Source: Mycetohabitans endofungorum
Lineage (GTDB): Bacteria > Pseudomonadota > Gammaproteobacteria > Burkholderiales > Burkholderiaceae
Direction of reading: 5' to 3'
NCBI RefSeq assembly: GCF_002927045.1
Contig: NZ_PRDW01000005.1
Span: 124,001-188,000, forward strand
Length of the DNA stretch: 64,000 nt
The notes beneath the pieces are model-generated. The model worked only from the letters and a program-made list of their open reading frames with translations, was not told where the DNA came from and did not search any database. Made by a program: the position numbers and the translations under genes. Shown here piece by piece: positions 37,975 through 47,492 of this stretch (position 1 is the stretch's first letter; every line of letters starts with the position of its first letter).

Positions 37975-38235
37975 ATGAAGAAATCCCTCCTCGTAGCATC
38001 TCTGTTGGCAGTGATGGCTCTGGCGGCTTGCGGCAAGAAGGACGAAAGCGCAGGTCCGGTTGCTGCGAGCGACGCTGCTGCCGCATCGGCTCCGGCTGCT
38101 GCTTCGGCTGCTTCGGACGCGGCCGCTGCCGCTTCGGGCGCTGCTGCTGCGGCCGTCGACGCTGCTTCGGGCGCTGCGGCTGCTGCGATCGACGCTGCTT
38201 CGGCTGCTGCCGCGGCTTCGGGCGCAAGCCAGTAA
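37975..38235 (+). CDS. Small Ala-rich lipoprotein
   Basis: An 86-residue lipoprotein: signal peptide MKKSLLVASLLAVMALAAC with lipobox LAAC at residues 16-19, then GKKDESAG and about 55 residues made almost only of Ala with Ser, Asp and Gly (SDAAAAASGAAAAAVDAASG pattern). AAGGA lies 9 bases before the ATG, and a strong terminator follows directly, so it is a monocistronic, possibly abundant protein. Similar small Ala-rich lipoproteins are common in Burkholderia; function unknown. Confidence 0.85.
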   Translation: MKKSLLVASLLAVMALAACGKKDESAGPVAASDAAAASAPAAASAASDAAAAASGAAAAAVDAASGAAAAAIDAASAAAAASGASQ

Positions 38236-38252
38236 TCGCCGTCAGCGAAAAA

Positions 38253-38279
38253 ACCGGCCTGCGGGCCGGTTTTTTTTTG
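38253..38279 (+). terminator. Strong rho-independent terminator
   Basis: ACCGGCCT-GC-GGGCCGGT hairpin preceded by an A run and followed by nine to ten T, beginning 17 bases after the lipoprotein stop. The flanking A and T runs make it potentially bidirectional, serving the convergent MBL-fold gene too. Confidence 0.92.
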
Positions 38280-38315
38280 TCTTGGCGCCGCACGGCAGCG
38301 GCACACGCACCGCAC

Positions 38316-39092
38316 TTAAAGCGCTTGCCAGCCGAATCCGTCATCTTGTGTCGCGACGATCACATCGGCCGAGGACGCACCGAGGACCGTCGCCAACGCA
38401 TCGCGCGCAAGCTCGGGTAAATTGTTCTGCTGCGACAGGTGGGCGGCGACAATGCAGCGCAGCTTCGAGCGGTCGATCGCCGCCAAGATCGCCGCCGCTT
38501 CGTCATTGTTTAAGTGTCCGTGCATGCCGCCGATCCGGGCCTTCAGCGATGGCGGATAGCGGCTTTGCGCGAGCATGCGCACGTCGTGGTTACATTCCAG
38601 TACCAAGCCGTCGCAGCCATCCAGCATCTGGATAATGTGCGGCGTCGACGTGCCCACGTCAGTCAGCACGCCAACGCGCTGCTGTCCATCGCCGAACACG
38701 AACTGCAGCGGCTCGCGCGCGTCATGCGGCACAGTGTACGGCAGCAATTCCAAGTCGCCGATGCCAACTGTCTCCCCGCCCCACAACACTCGCCATTCGA
38801 CGCCCCTAGCATCGTCTGCGCCGACCGCCAGCGCCGTGCCCCAACTCATGTAGAGCGGAATCGAAGCCCGCCGAGCAACGGTCAGCGCGCTGCCGATGTG
38901 GTCAGCGTGCTCATGTGTGATCACGATCGCGTGCAACGCATCGAGCGTGACATCCAAGCGGGCGAGTCGCCGCTCGAGTTCACGCGCGGAAAACCCGCAA
39001 TCGAGCAGCACGCGAGTCGTCGTGGCGCCGTCTTGCGCCTCGACGAGCAGCGAGTTGCCGTCACTGCCGCTGCCTAGGCTCGCAAAACGCAC
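38316..39092 (-). CDS. MBL-fold metallohydrolase
   Basis: A 258-residue metallo-beta-lactamase-fold hydrolase of the YycJ type. The metal motif THEHADHIG (residues about 59-67), a later Asp in LTDVGTSTP, VLECNHDV and the terminal AAHLSQQNN motif are present, suggesting a di-metal hydrolase on nucleic acid or small phosphoesters. It starts MRFASLGSGSDGNSLLVEAQ as the family does. It follows bamC by 37 bases and closes the long minus-strand run. Confidence 0.88.
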   Translation of the reverse strand: MRFASLGSGSDGNSLLVEAQDGATTTRVLLDCGFSARELERRLARLDVTLDALHAIVITHEHADHIGSALTVARRASIPLYMSWGTALAVGADDARGVEWRVLWGGETVGIGDLELLPYTVPHDAREPLQFVFGDGQQRVGVLTDVGTSTPHIIQMLDGCDGLVLECNHDVRMLAQSRYPPSLKARIGGMHGHLNNDEAAAILAAIDRSKLRCIVAAHLSQQNNLPELARDALATVLGASSADVIVATQDDGFGWQAL

Positions 39093-39129
39093 GGCATCAC
39101 GCGATCAGTAGGTTGCAATCCGGACGGGC

Positions 39130-40272
39130 TCAATTCAACTGCTGATGCAAGGCCGCCACCAGCCGCTGTGCATCGCTGGACGTATCAAGTTGACCGCTCG
39201 AGTCGATCACCGCGACCTGCGTGGCGCCGTCGCCTTTCGGGCGCACGTTGACCAGGTACTCCTTAGCGATGACATTCGGCTTGCCGCCATAGATCAACTT
39301 GCCAAGCAAACCCTCCCGCTTGATCTCCTGCACTGGATCATTAAAACGGACGTAATAGATGCCGCGTTCACGATCGCGGTTGTCGACGGCAAAGTCCGTG
39401 CGATCGAGCGCCAGGCCGACGCGCAACCACGCGCGATCGAACGACTCGGCCAAGTCGAGCATCGATGCGCCTGCGCTGCCGACCGCCACCTCCACCTTCG
39501 GGCCGGTATGCCGCGCGCCGTCGATCAACTGCTGGGCTTGCTTGTCAGTCAACCCAAACTTCTGCATCAGTTGCGCATAGATCGCCGCCTCCAGCTTCGG
39601 ATCACGCGGCCGCTCGACCCAGCGCGACGACGTCTTGTCCCGTCCGGTCAGCACTTCTTCCCTCGCGGTGTGCGATATCGTGATCACGGTGGCGTTGCTG
39701 TTCGCATTGCGCTCGACCAGCATGCGGAAGCGATCGCGCGTGCCCGACGAGTACACGAAGTCCAATAGCTTGCCCACCGAGTTGCGGAACCAGTCGCCCG
39801 GGATCTGCGCGCGGTTCTCGGCCCAGTCCGTCTCGATGATCCCCGTTGCCGGCGAATCCGTTTTCAGCACGAAGCCATTCTGCTCCCAGAACGCCTTGAG
39901 TTGCGGCCACAATTCGTCCGGCGTGCGCCCGTTGACCACTAGCCAGCGGCGCGTGCCATCCTGCTCCACGTGCATCCCATAGGGATCCTGCGCGGTGGGC
40001 AGGCCCTCGGTCGTATTGCCGGCCGGCGTCGTGGCCCGCGTTGGCTGCCCGCCCAGGCTCGCGGTCGTGGACGGAGCGACATAACGCTGGTCCAGCGGCG
40101 CAGCCTTCAAATCCGCCGGCACCTCGAGCCGCGGCGCGGAAGTCGTGTTCTGGTAGTCGACGCGATCCGGAGCGAGCACGTCATTGAGCGTGTCGCAACC
40201 TGCCAGCGACAACACAGCAACCGCCCATACCGTCACGCGCAACCTGCGCGCGGAGAAATCAAAACGTTCCAT
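39130..40272 (-). CDS. bamC: Outer membrane assembly lipoprotein BamC
   Basis: A 380-residue lipoprotein of the BAM complex, which inserts beta-barrel proteins into the outer membrane. The signal peptide (RLRVTVWAVAVLSLAGC) ends in lipobox LAGC, followed by DTLNDVLAPDRVDYQNTT. Two helix-grip domains follow (about residues 85-190 and 225-330): WPQLKAFWEQNGFVLKTDSP, TDWAENRAQIP, FDRAWLRVGLALDRTDF and VDNRDRERGIYYVRF. The ATG at 40272 starts the signal peptide. Placed directly after dapA, as in many proteobacteria. Confidence 0.94.
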   Translation of the reverse strand: MERFDFSARRLRVTVWAVAVLSLAGCDTLNDVLAPDRVDYQNTTSAPRLEVPADLKAAPLDQRYVAPSTTASLGGQPTRATTPAGNTTEGLPTAQDPYGMHVEQDGTRRWLVVNGRTPDELWPQLKAFWEQNGFVLKTDSPATGIIETDWAENRAQIPGDWFRNSVGKLLDFVYSSGTRDRFRMLVERNANSNATVITISHTAREEVLTGRDKTSSRWVERPRDPKLEAAIYAQLMQKFGLTDKQAQQLIDGARHTGPKVEVAVGSAGASMLDLAESFDRAWLRVGLALDRTDFAVDNRDRERGIYYVRFNDPVQEIKREGLLGKLIYGGKPNVIAKEYLVNVRPKGDGATQVAVIDSSGQLDTSSDAQRLVAALHQQLN

Positions 40273-40337
40273 GAAATCCTTCGTGATGCGAACGATATCT
40301 GCTGACCCGGCCATGCAACCGTCCCGGCAGGGCGCGG

Positions 40338-41240
40338 TCAACTGGCCAGCCCCGCGTCGCGCAGCGCGGCGCGTACCGTTTCATGATGTTGATCGGCCAG
40401 CGGTGTCAGCGGCAGGCGGATGCCGCCGCGGATTTTGCCCATCTGCTGCAATGCCCACTTGACCGGAATCGGGTTCGACTCGGCGAACAGGTGCTTGTGC
40501 AGCGACAACAGCTTCAGGTGGATTGCCCGCGCGGTCTTCGCATCACCGGCGATCGCGGCGCGGCACAGCTCGCTCATCGCGCGCGGCGCCACGTTGGCTG
40601 TGACCGAGATATTGCCGTGTCCGCCCAGCAGCATCAATGCGATCGCGGTCGGATCGTCGCCGCTGAAAATCGAGAAATCGGCCGGTGCTGCGTTGATCAA
40701 ATGCGCCGCGCGATCGATATTGCCGGTCGCATCCTTCACGCCCACAATGCCCGGCACCTGAGCGAGCCGCAGGATCGTCTCGTTGCTCATGTCGGCGACG
40801 GTACGGCCCGGCACGTTGTACAGGATCACCGGCAGGTCTACCGCCTCGGCGATCGACCTGAAATGCCGGTACATCCCTTCCTGCGTCGGCTTGTTGTAGT
40901 ACGGCACAACCTGCAGCGACGCGTCGGCGCCGACCTCCTTGGCCGCCCGGGTCAACTCGATCGCTTCGGCAGTCGAGTTGCCGCCCGCGCCGGCGATAAT
41001 CGGGATGCGGCGCGCCGCATGCTTGACCGCCGTCTCGACCAGCAACACATGCTCCGGGACCGATACCGTCGCCGACTCGCCGCTCGTGCCGACCACGACC
41101 AGTGCATCGCTACCCTCTTCGATATGCCAGTCGATCAGCGCGCGCAGCGCCGCAAGGTCCAGCGCCCCGTCATCGAGCATCGGCGTGACGATCGCCGGGA
41201 TGCTACCGCCAATCGATGTTGCTTGCGTTGCTTGGCTCAT
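40338..41240 (-). CDS. dapA: 4-hydroxy-tetrahydrodipicolinate synthase
   Basis: A 300-residue class I aldolase that condenses pyruvate and aspartate semialdehyde on the way to diaminopimelate and lysine. The Schiff-base lysine is Lys169 (GVKDATGN), with Tyr141 in LYNVPGRT and the GTSGESATV pyruvate-site loop (residues 51-59). The fold's [20 protein letters not shown] is intact. With lysC it supplies the same pathway. Confidence 0.97.
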   Translation of the reverse strand: MSQATQATSIGGSIPAIVTPMLDDGALDLAALRALIDWHIEEGSDALVVVGTSGESATVSVPEHVLLVETAVKHAARRIPIIAGAGGNSTAEAIELTRAAKEVGADASLQVVPYYNKPTQEGMYRHFRSIAEAVDLPVILYNVPGRTVADMSNETILRLAQVPGIVGVKDATGNIDRAAHLINAAPADFSIFSGDDPTAIALMLLGGHGNISVTANVAPRAMSELCRAAIAGDAKTARAIHLKLLSLHKHLFAESNPIPVKWALQQMGKIRGGIRLPLTPLADQHHETVRAALRDAGLAS

Positions 41241-41263
41241 GAAACTGTCTGAAAAATCAATCG

Positions 41264-41884
41264 TTAAACTGGGATTGTAGCGGATTGACCGGGCAAATCG
41301 TATCTCGTTGGCCCGTCATATGACCCCGTTTCGCGGTCACGCACGTCACCGCCGCTTTCTCGAACGGCGCATAGCCGCTGCACAAACGCGGGCTTGGGCC
41401 CGGCAACAAAGCCGTCCTCAAACGCAACGACGCGCAACGCAGCGTGCCGCGCCACTTCCAGCAGCTCGCCCGAGCGTAACAGGAAGCGCGGGTTCGAGGG
41501 CCGCCCCAGCGTTTCGTGGCCCTGCGCGAACGTCTCGTACAGCAGCACGCCACCCGGCGCCAGCGCCTCGGTCAAGTCATCGAACAGCGGGCGATGCAGA
41601 TACTGCGTGACGACGACAGCCGCGAAGCGCTGGTGCGCCTCGAAGGGCCATGCCGCGCTATCCTCATCCGGCTCCAGGTCGGCATGCACGATGCGCACCG
41701 TCGGCAATTCGGCCAGCGCGGCCAATGCCTGCGCATCGCGATCCAGCGCGACGACCGAATGGTTGCGCTGGGCAAACCAGCGCACATGCCGGCCGCTGCC
41801 GCACGCCACGTCAAGCACAACGCCATCGCGCGGCACCAGATGGGCCCATCGGCGGACCCACTCGGAGGCAGCGGGGATCGCCAT
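41264..41884 (-). CDS. Class I SAM-dependent methyltransferase
   Basis: A 206-residue Rossmann-fold methyltransferase. The SAM-binding motif [20 protein letters not shown] lies at about residues 23-42, the acidic motif II VVALDRD at 43-49, then IVHADLE and a [11 protein letters not shown] post-motif. It contains a C-terminal [20 protein letters not shown] segment typical of small tellurite-resistance-like (TehB-type) enzymes. The substrate cannot be told. The start overlaps the trpS stop by one base, suggesting coupling. Confidence 0.85.
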   Translation of the reverse strand: MAIPAASEWVRRWAHLVPRDGVVLDVACGSGRHVRWFAQRNHSVVALDRDAQALAALAELPTVRIVHADLEPDEDSAAWPFEAHQRFAAVVVTQYLHRPLFDDLTEALAPGGVLLYETFAQGHETLGRPSNPRFLLRSGELLEVARHAALRVVAFEDGFVAGPKPAFVQRLCAVRESGGDVRDRETGSYDGPTRYDLPGQSATIPV

Positions 41885-43086
41885 CAGCTGTACGACAGCC
41901 CCATTGCCTCGCGCACGTCGCGCATCGTCTCATGAGCCAATTTGCGCGCCTTGTCGCAGCCGTCCGCGACAATCGCGCGCAGCAGTGACGGGTCGTCCAT
42001 ATACTTCTGTGCCCGCTCGAGCATCGGCTGCTGCTCGCGCAGAATGCCGTCGATCACCGGCTGCTTGCACTCTAAGCAGCCGATCCCGGCGCTGCGGCAA
42101 CCGCGCTGCACCCATTCGTGCGTCGGTTGATCCGTATAGACCTGATGCAACTGCCATACCGGACATTTGTCCGGATCGCCCGGATCGCTGCGGCGCACGC
42201 GCGCCGGGTCGGTCGGCATCGTGCGGACCTTTTTCTCGATCGACACCTTGTCTTCCCGCAGCCTGATCGTATTGCCGTACGACTTGGACATCTTCTGTCC
42301 ATCGAGCCCCGGCATCCGCGATGCCTCGGTCAGCAGTACCTGTGGCTCGACCAGAATGATCTTGCGCGAGCCTTCGAGATAGCCAAACAGCCGCTCACGG
42401 TCACTCATCGACAGGCTTTGCGACTCCTGCAGCAGCGCGCGCGCCTGCTCCAGCGCCTCTTCGTCGCCCTCCTGCTGATAAGCATTGCGCAACTCGTGGT
42501 ACAGCTTGGAGCGCTTGCCGCCGAGTTTGCGCGCTGCCTCGTTGGCCTTGTCCTCAAAGCCCGGTTCGCGCCCATATAGGTAATTGAAGCGGCGCGCGAT
42601 CTCGCGCGTCATTTCCACGTGCGGCACCTGGTCCTCGCCCACCGGCACCAGCGACGCGCGGTACAGCAGGATGTCCGCGGCCATCAGCACCGGATAGCCG
42701 AGAAAGCCGTACGTGCCCAGATCCTTGTCGCGCAGCTTCTCGATCTGCTCCTTGTAGGTGGGCACCCGCTCGAGCCAGCCAAGCGGCGTGCTCATGCCCA
42801 GCAGCAGTGACAACTCCGCGTGCTCCTGCACGCGGCTCTGAATAAACAGCGTGGCCTGCGCCGGGTCAATGCCAGACGCGAGCCAGTCGATCAGCACTTC
42901 CCACACATTGTTCTCAATCACATCCGGTGTTTCATAGTGCGTCGTCAGCGCATGCAGATCGACCACGCAGAAAAAGCACGGATACTCGGATTGCAGCTTG
43001 ATCCAGTTCTTCAGCACACCGTGGTAATGGCCAAGGTGCAGTGAGCCGGTCGGGCGCATGCCGGAGAAGATACGGTCGGGGAACAT
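41884..43086 (-). CDS. trpS: Tryptophan--tRNA ligase
   Basis: A 400-residue class I synthetase that charges tRNA-Trp. The HIGH-type motif is SGMRPTGSLHLGHYHG (residues 8-23), and KMSKSYGN lies near residue 260. The length includes an insert of about 60 residues (FNYLYGREPGFEDKANEAAR through the LQESQSLS region) present in the long betaproteobacterial form. The ATG at 43086 begins MFPDRIFSG; the frame extends upstream into the M50 protease gene without similarity. Confidence 0.96.
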   Translation of the reverse strand: MFPDRIFSGMRPTGSLHLGHYHGVLKNWIKLQSEYPCFFCVVDLHALTTHYETPDVIENNVWEVLIDWLASGIDPAQATLFIQSRVQEHAELSLLLGMSTPLGWLERVPTYKEQIEKLRDKDLGTYGFLGYPVLMAADILLYRASLVPVGEDQVPHVEMTREIARRFNYLYGREPGFEDKANEAARKLGGKRSKLYHELRNAYQQEGDEEALEQARALLQESQSLSMSDRERLFGYLEGSRKIILVEPQVLLTEASRMPGLDGQKMSKSYGNTIRLREDKVSIEKKVRTMPTDPARVRRSDPGDPDKCPVWQLHQVYTDQPTHEWVQRGCRSAGIGCLECKQPVIDGILREQQPMLERAQKYMDDPSLLRAIVADGCDKARKLAHETMRDVREAMGLSYS

Positions 43087-43138
43087 GGTATCGAGAGGTC
43101 GAATGTGAGGAAATCGTCGGAGTCTGGCCAATGCCCGC

Positions 43139-43810
43139 TCAGACGTGGCTGAACAAAGAAACGATCGGACGCAATAGGCCAAACACGACATCGTAGCCCA
43201 CGTTCACCAGCGGACGCAGCCACAATGTATCGAGCACACGCGTCATCACTAGCGCCATCACGATGAAAAAGCCGTAAGGCTCGATCTTCGCGAAGCGGTA
43301 CGCGGCGCGCACCGGCAACAGCGCGGCGAGCACGCGGCCCCCATCGAGCGGCAGCAGCGGAAACAGGTTCAGCGCGCATAGCACCAGGTTCACCGCGACA
43401 CCGGCTGACGCCATGCGCACAAAAAACGGCTCCTCGACGCCGAAGCCGCGCAGTCCGATCGCAATACAGGCCCACGCGAGCGCTTGCAGCAAGTTGCATG
43501 CGGGACCCGCGAGCGCGACCCAGAGGCTGTCCCAGCGAGGATTACGCAAGCGACCAAAATCGACTGGCACCGGTTTCGCATAGCCGAAAATGAACGCACC
43601 GCTGGTCGCAAACAACATCATCAGCGGGATCAAGATCGTACCCATCGGATCGATGTGACGCATCGGATTGAGTGAGATACGCCCCATTAGGTACGCGGTA
43701 TTGTCACCGAAGCGGCGGGCGACGATGCCATGCGCCGCTTCATGCAACGTGATCGCGAAGAGCAGCGGCAACGCGCTGACCAAGATTGTCTGTACGAGAG
43801 AGTCCATCAC
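43139..43810 (-). CDS. Site-2 protease family (M50) membrane metalloprotease
   Basis: A 223-residue polytopic membrane protein with about five hydrophobic helices. The zinc site has HEAAHG (residues 23-28) in the first helices and the partner Asp in LPLDGGRVLAALL. It is the short, PDZ-less form of M50 found beside trpS in many proteobacteria. It probably cleaves membrane proteins inside the membrane; the substrate is unknown. MM start; the second Met (43807) may be used. Confidence 0.9.
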   Translation of the reverse strand: MMDSLVQTILVSALPLLFAITLHEAAHGIVARRFGDNTAYLMGRISLNPMRHIDPMGTILIPLMMLFATSGAFIFGYAKPVPVDFGRLRNPRWDSLWVALAGPACNLLQALAWACIAIGLRGFGVEEPFFVRMASAGVAVNLVLCALNLFPLLPLDGGRVLAALLPVRAAYRFAKIEPYGFFIVMALVMTRVLDTLWLRPLVNVGYDVVFGLLRPIVSLFSHV

Positions 43811-43879
43811 GCTATTGTAACAAGGCGCTGATAGCCAACCGCGCGCACGCGACGTGCCGCACGCCGTGCCGGCCAGGAC

Positions 43880-44509
43880 TCACCGCACGAGCCCGAAAGG
43901 CTCCAACGGGCCGCGGCCGGCCCGCACGAGCACTGGCTCGTCCCCGGTCAAGTCGATCACGCTCGACGGCTCGACCGCGCACGCGCCCCCGTCGATCACA
44001 AGGTCGAGTTGTTTTTCCAGCCGCGCGCGGATCGCTTCGGGTTCGTTCTGCGGCTCATCGTCGCCGGGCAAGATCAACGTTGACGCGATCACCGGCTGCC
44101 CAAGCGCCTCGAGCAGCGCAAGTGTGATCGCGTGATCCGGCACGCGCAGCCCGATGGTCTTACGCGACGGATGCGACAGGCGCCGCGGCACTTCCTTGGT
44201 CGCCTGCAAGATGAACACGTAGGGGCCCGGCGTGACGGACTTGATCAGACGATACTGTCGGTTGTCTACCATCGCGAACGTCGCCAATTCGGACAGGTCG
44301 CGTACCATCAGCGACAAATGCCGGCGCTCGTCAAGACCGCGTATGCGTCGCAACTGCTCGACGGCAGCCTTGTCGTCGAGATGGCAGGCAAGCGCATAAC
44401 TCGAATCGGTCGGCAACGCGACAACGCCGCCGCCGTCGATGATCTGCGCGGCCTGTTTGATCAGCCTCGGTTGCGGGTTGTCCGGGTGGATGCGGAAGTA
44501 TTGGGACAT
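43880..44509 (-). CDS. L-threonylcarbamoyladenylate synthase-like protein (YciO/YrdC family)
   Basis: A 209-residue YrdC-fold protein, closest in layout to YciO. It shows GGGVVALPTDSSYALACHLD, KSVTPGPYVFILQATKEVPR, the KTIGLRVPDH strand, and SSVIDLT. YrdC/TsaC makes threonylcarbamoyl-AMP for t6A37 of tRNAs; whether YciO does so in cells is less certain. It lies eight bases after the PHP phosphatase gene and is probably cotranscribed with it. Confidence 0.88.
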   Translation of the reverse strand: MSQYFRIHPDNPQPRLIKQAAQIIDGGGVVALPTDSSYALACHLDDKAAVEQLRRIRGLDERRHLSLMVRDLSELATFAMVDNRQYRLIKSVTPGPYVFILQATKEVPRRLSHPSRKTIGLRVPDHAITLALLEALGQPVIASTLILPGDDEPQNEPEAIRARLEKQLDLVIDGGACAVEPSSVIDLTGDEPVLVRAGRGPLEPFGLVR

Positions 44510-44516
44510 TGATCGG

Positions 44517-45347
44517 TTAGAGCCAGCGGGTCCACACCGGCGTCAGGTCCGACGGCAAGGGCGGCAGAGTGCCGAGCTCGGTTGCGCCGTCGCTAGGCGC
44601 ATGGAAATCGGAACCGCGCGAGGCCTGCAAGCCGAAGCGCCGTGCCACTTGCGCATATTCGCGGTACTGGTCCGGCGTATGGCTGCCGGTCACCACCTCG
44701 ATCGCCTCGCCACCGAGTTGCTTGAACGTCGAGAGCAACGTGTCAAATTCTAACGGCGTGTACTGGTAGCGCCCCGGATGCGCGAGCACTGCCACGCCGC
44801 CCGCGCCGAGAATCCATCCCATTGCATCCTCGAGCGTGGCCCAGCGATGTGGCACATACCCCGGCTTGCTCTCAGCAAGGTAACGGGTGAATACGTCGGC
44901 GGTGGACACCGCATAGCCCGCGTCGACGAGAAAGCGCGCAAAGTGCGTGCGCGAGATCAAGTCCGGATTCGATACATAGCGCAGCGCGCCTTCGTACGCG
45001 TGATCGATGCCGACCTCGGCGAGCCGCCGGCCGATCTCGACCGCCCTTGCCTGCCGGCCACTGCGCGTCACCGCCAGCCCATCGACCAGCGCGCGGTTGC
45101 CTTCATCGATGCCCAGCCCCACCACGTGGATAGTACGCGACGCCCACGTCACCGAAATCTCGACACCGGTCACATAGCGCATCTGCAGCGCCGCGGCGGC
45201 CGCGCGCGCCTGCGCGATGCCGCGCACCTCGTCGTGGTCGGTCAGCGCCCACAACTGCACGCCGCCGTCAGCCGCGCGGCGCGCAACGTCGGCGGGCGAC
45301 AGGCGTCCGTCAGAAAGGGTCGAGTGGCAATGTAGATCAGCATTCAT
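44517..45347 (-). CDS. PHP-domain 3',5'-nucleoside bisphosphate phosphatase (RNase AM)
   Basis: A 276-residue PHP-type metal-dependent phosphoesterase. Metal ligands are visible in DLHCHSTLSDG (residues 4-14), LTDHDEVRGI, TGVEISV, HPGRYQYTPLE and the late RGSDFHAPSD. E. coli YciV (RNase AM) hydrolyses pAp and trims 5' ends of short RNAs and 5S, 16S and 23S precursors. Its neighbours yciO, M50 protease and trpS match the conserved yciV-yciO-trp region. First gene of the long minus-strand run. Confidence 0.92.
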   Translation of the reverse strand: MNADLHCHSTLSDGRLSPADVARRAADGGVQLWALTDHDEVRGIAQARAAAAALQMRYVTGVEISVTWASRTIHVVGLGIDEGNRALVDGLAVTRSGRQARAVEIGRRLAEVGIDHAYEGALRYVSNPDLISRTHFARFLVDAGYAVSTADVFTRYLAESKPGYVPHRWATLEDAMGWILGAGGVAVLAHPGRYQYTPLEFDTLLSTFKQLGGEAIEVVTGSHTPDQYREYAQVARRFGLQASRGSDFHAPSDGATELGTLPPLPSDLTPVWTRWL

Positions 45348-45435
45348 GGTCGTTCACGGCAGGTCCGACCATTCTACTGCAAGCGCGGCGCAGCGGTCCG
45401 CGCCACCGCGCGCCATGGTGCAGCGCCGTGACGGA

Positions 45436-46317
45436 TCAGGCGCAAAACGCGTCGATCAACGCCGCCACCTGCTCCGGCTGGTCATGATGCAGCATATGGC
45501 CCGCGTCCGCGATGGTCTTCTGCTGCCAGTGCGTGAACGCCCGGAACCGCGCCTTGAACACCGGGATCGGCACATCGCCGGCCAGCGCGTGCAATGTCGG
45601 CGAATCGACAGCCTCGACATGCAACACCTTCGCGCTCACGCGCGCCCACACCGCCATCACCTCGTCGAGGCGGTACGGCAGCGGCCCCCGCAGCTTGTGC
45701 GCGGGATCCGCCAGTAACTCGAAGCGCCCATCCGTGCGCTGGCGCGACCAGTGTGTCGCCAGGAATGCGGCACGCGACGGCGCCAGGCGCGGGTTAGTCT
45801 TGGTCAGCCGTGCCGCCACCTCATCCAATGACGCATAGGTCTTCAGCGTGGGCGGCTGACGCAATTCATCGAGCCAGTGCTCGATACGCGCGCCAGCATG
45901 GGCGGGGTTGGACGCCGGCAGGCCGAATCCCTCCAGGTCCACGACGCGACGCACCCGGTGCGGCCGCACGCCGGCGTACAGGCAAGCCAGATTCGCCCCC
46001 ATGCTATGGCCGACCAGGTTCACCGGCCTTTCAGGAGCGTACCAATCCAGCAACGCGTCAAGATCCGCCAGGTAGTCATGGAACCCATAATGTCCGCCGT
46101 GCTGCTGCACGGGCCAGTCCGACAATCCGAATCCCCGTGCGTCGGGTGCGATCACGCGCCAGTTCCCGCCTAGCGCGTCGACGACAAACTGGAACGATGC
46201 CGATACGTCCATCCAGCCGTGCAGCATGAACAATACCGGCGCGTCATCCGGGCCCCAGCAACGCACATGCAGATTCACGCCGCGCACCGTGAAGAACTTG
46301 GAGGTTGAAGCATTCAT
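45436..46317 (-). CDS. Alpha/beta hydrolase
   Basis: A 293-residue alpha/beta-hydrolase-fold enzyme. The nucleophile elbow is GHSMGANLACLYA (Ser in GHSMG), the oxyanion region MLHGWMDVSASFQF, an acid in the HVEAVDSPTL region and a catalytic His in IADAGHMLHHDQPE. No signal peptide, so cytosolic. The ATG at 46317 (MNASTSKFF) is chosen; the frame extends 20 codons further. Probably an esterase or a thioesterase; substrate unknown. Confidence 0.88.
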   Translation of the reverse strand: MNASTSKFFTVRGVNLHVRCWGPDDAPVLFMLHGWMDVSASFQFVVDALGGNWRVIAPDARGFGLSDWPVQQHGGHYGFHDYLADLDALLDWYAPERPVNLVGHSMGANLACLYAGVRPHRVRRVVDLEGFGLPASNPAHAGARIEHWLDELRQPPTLKTYASLDEVAARLTKTNPRLAPSRAAFLATHWSRQRTDGRFELLADPAHKLRGPLPYRLDEVMAVWARVSAKVLHVEAVDSPTLHALAGDVPIPVFKARFRAFTHWQQKTIADAGHMLHHDQPEQVAALIDAFCA

Positions 46318-46473
46318 CTGACCGCCCCAAAAAACGAATGATCGTTCGATTATAGCGGCGCCTACGCTGCAGTGCATCGTGATGCTGACTCATGTGGCAT
46401 GATGCTGTCCCGCTCCGTCACGCGTCGGCTCAGCTCATCGGCTCGTCGGTTCGTCGCGTTGGCTCGGCTCATG

Positions 46474-47301
46474 TCACAAAAACGCGTCGGGATGGTTCAG
46501 TGCGGCAAGCTCCGCGTCGTCAAAGCCCGCCGCGCGACGTGCATCGACATTGAATGGGCCCTTCAGCCGCGGCGCGCGATATGCACGCGCAAGCCGGGCG
46601 TAGGTGGGCAGCGGCGCGATGCCGGCGCGCTCGCACAACCAACGGAACCAATGGTTGCCGATCCGCACATGCCCGATCTCATCGCGCAGAATGACGTCGA
46701 GGATGCGCGCGGCGGCAAGGTCGCCAGCCTGCTCGAGCTTGCGGCGAATCGGCGGCGACGCATCGAGTCCGCGTGCCTCCAGCGTGCGCGGCACCAGCGC
46801 GATACGCGCGAGCACGTCCGCACGCGTGCGCTCGGCCATCTCCCACAGCCCGTCGTGCGCCGGAAAGTCTCCGTACGCATACCCGAGCGTGCCCAGATGA
46901 TCGGACAACAGCGTGAAGTGATACGCTTCCTCTTCGGCCACGGTCAGCCAATCGCGATAGAACGCCTCGGGCAACGCCGGAAATCGCCAGATCGCATCAA
47001 GTGCGAGATTGATCGCGTTGAACTCGATATGCGCCAGCGCGTGCAGCAGCGCCGCTCGTCCCTGCTCCGTATGCATGCTGCGCCGCTCCAGGCGCTCGGG
47101 CGCGACGCGCTGCGGACGCGCCGGGCGGCCCGGCACGCCCGGCGGCTCGCCGAGCGTGCGATTCGCATCGATGACAACCCCGCCCGAGCGCCAATGCGTG
47201 CCGAGCGCAGCCACTGCATCGACCTTGCGGCGCGGATCGGTGAGCAGGAGCGTCTCCAGTGCACGCTGGCGCAAGCAGGACTGAACGAGCGACTCGACCA
47301 T
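46474..47301 (-). CDS. DUF455 ferritin-like protein
   Basis: A 275-residue all-helical protein of the DUF455 (MiaE-like ferritin) group. Di-metal ligands are visible in ALAHIEFNAINLALDAIWRF, VAEEEAYHFTLL and LRDEIGHVRIGN. The enzyme class includes diiron oxygenases acting on tRNA (MiaE), but DUF455's own substrate is unknown. Divergent from the gamma-carbonic anhydrase gene, 190 bases away. Confidence 0.88.
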   Translation of the reverse strand: MVESLVQSCLRQRALETLLLTDPRRKVDAVAALGTHWRSGGVVIDANRTLGEPPGVPGRPARPQRVAPERLERRSMHTEQGRAALLHALAHIEFNAINLALDAIWRFPALPEAFYRDWLTVAEEEAYHFTLLSDHLGTLGYAYGDFPAHDGLWEMAERTRADVLARIALVPRTLEARGLDASPPIRRKLEQAGDLAAARILDVILRDEIGHVRIGNHWFRWLCERAGIAPLPTYARLARAYRAPRLKGPFNVDARRAAGFDDAELAALNHPDAFL

Positions 47302-47492
47302 ATTGATGTTTCCTCATGCTGGCGGCGCTCAGACGGCAACCGCGGTAACGGGCCGCGCGCAGCCCGGACGCCGCCGCTGACGCGCCGGTACAATATCGTT
47401 TTGGGCAATGTCCCGTGGCATGCATTTTACCGGCGCGCTCGCGCGTCACGGACGGTCTGGCCGGCGGGGCCGGACTTCGACAAGGAGGCAGT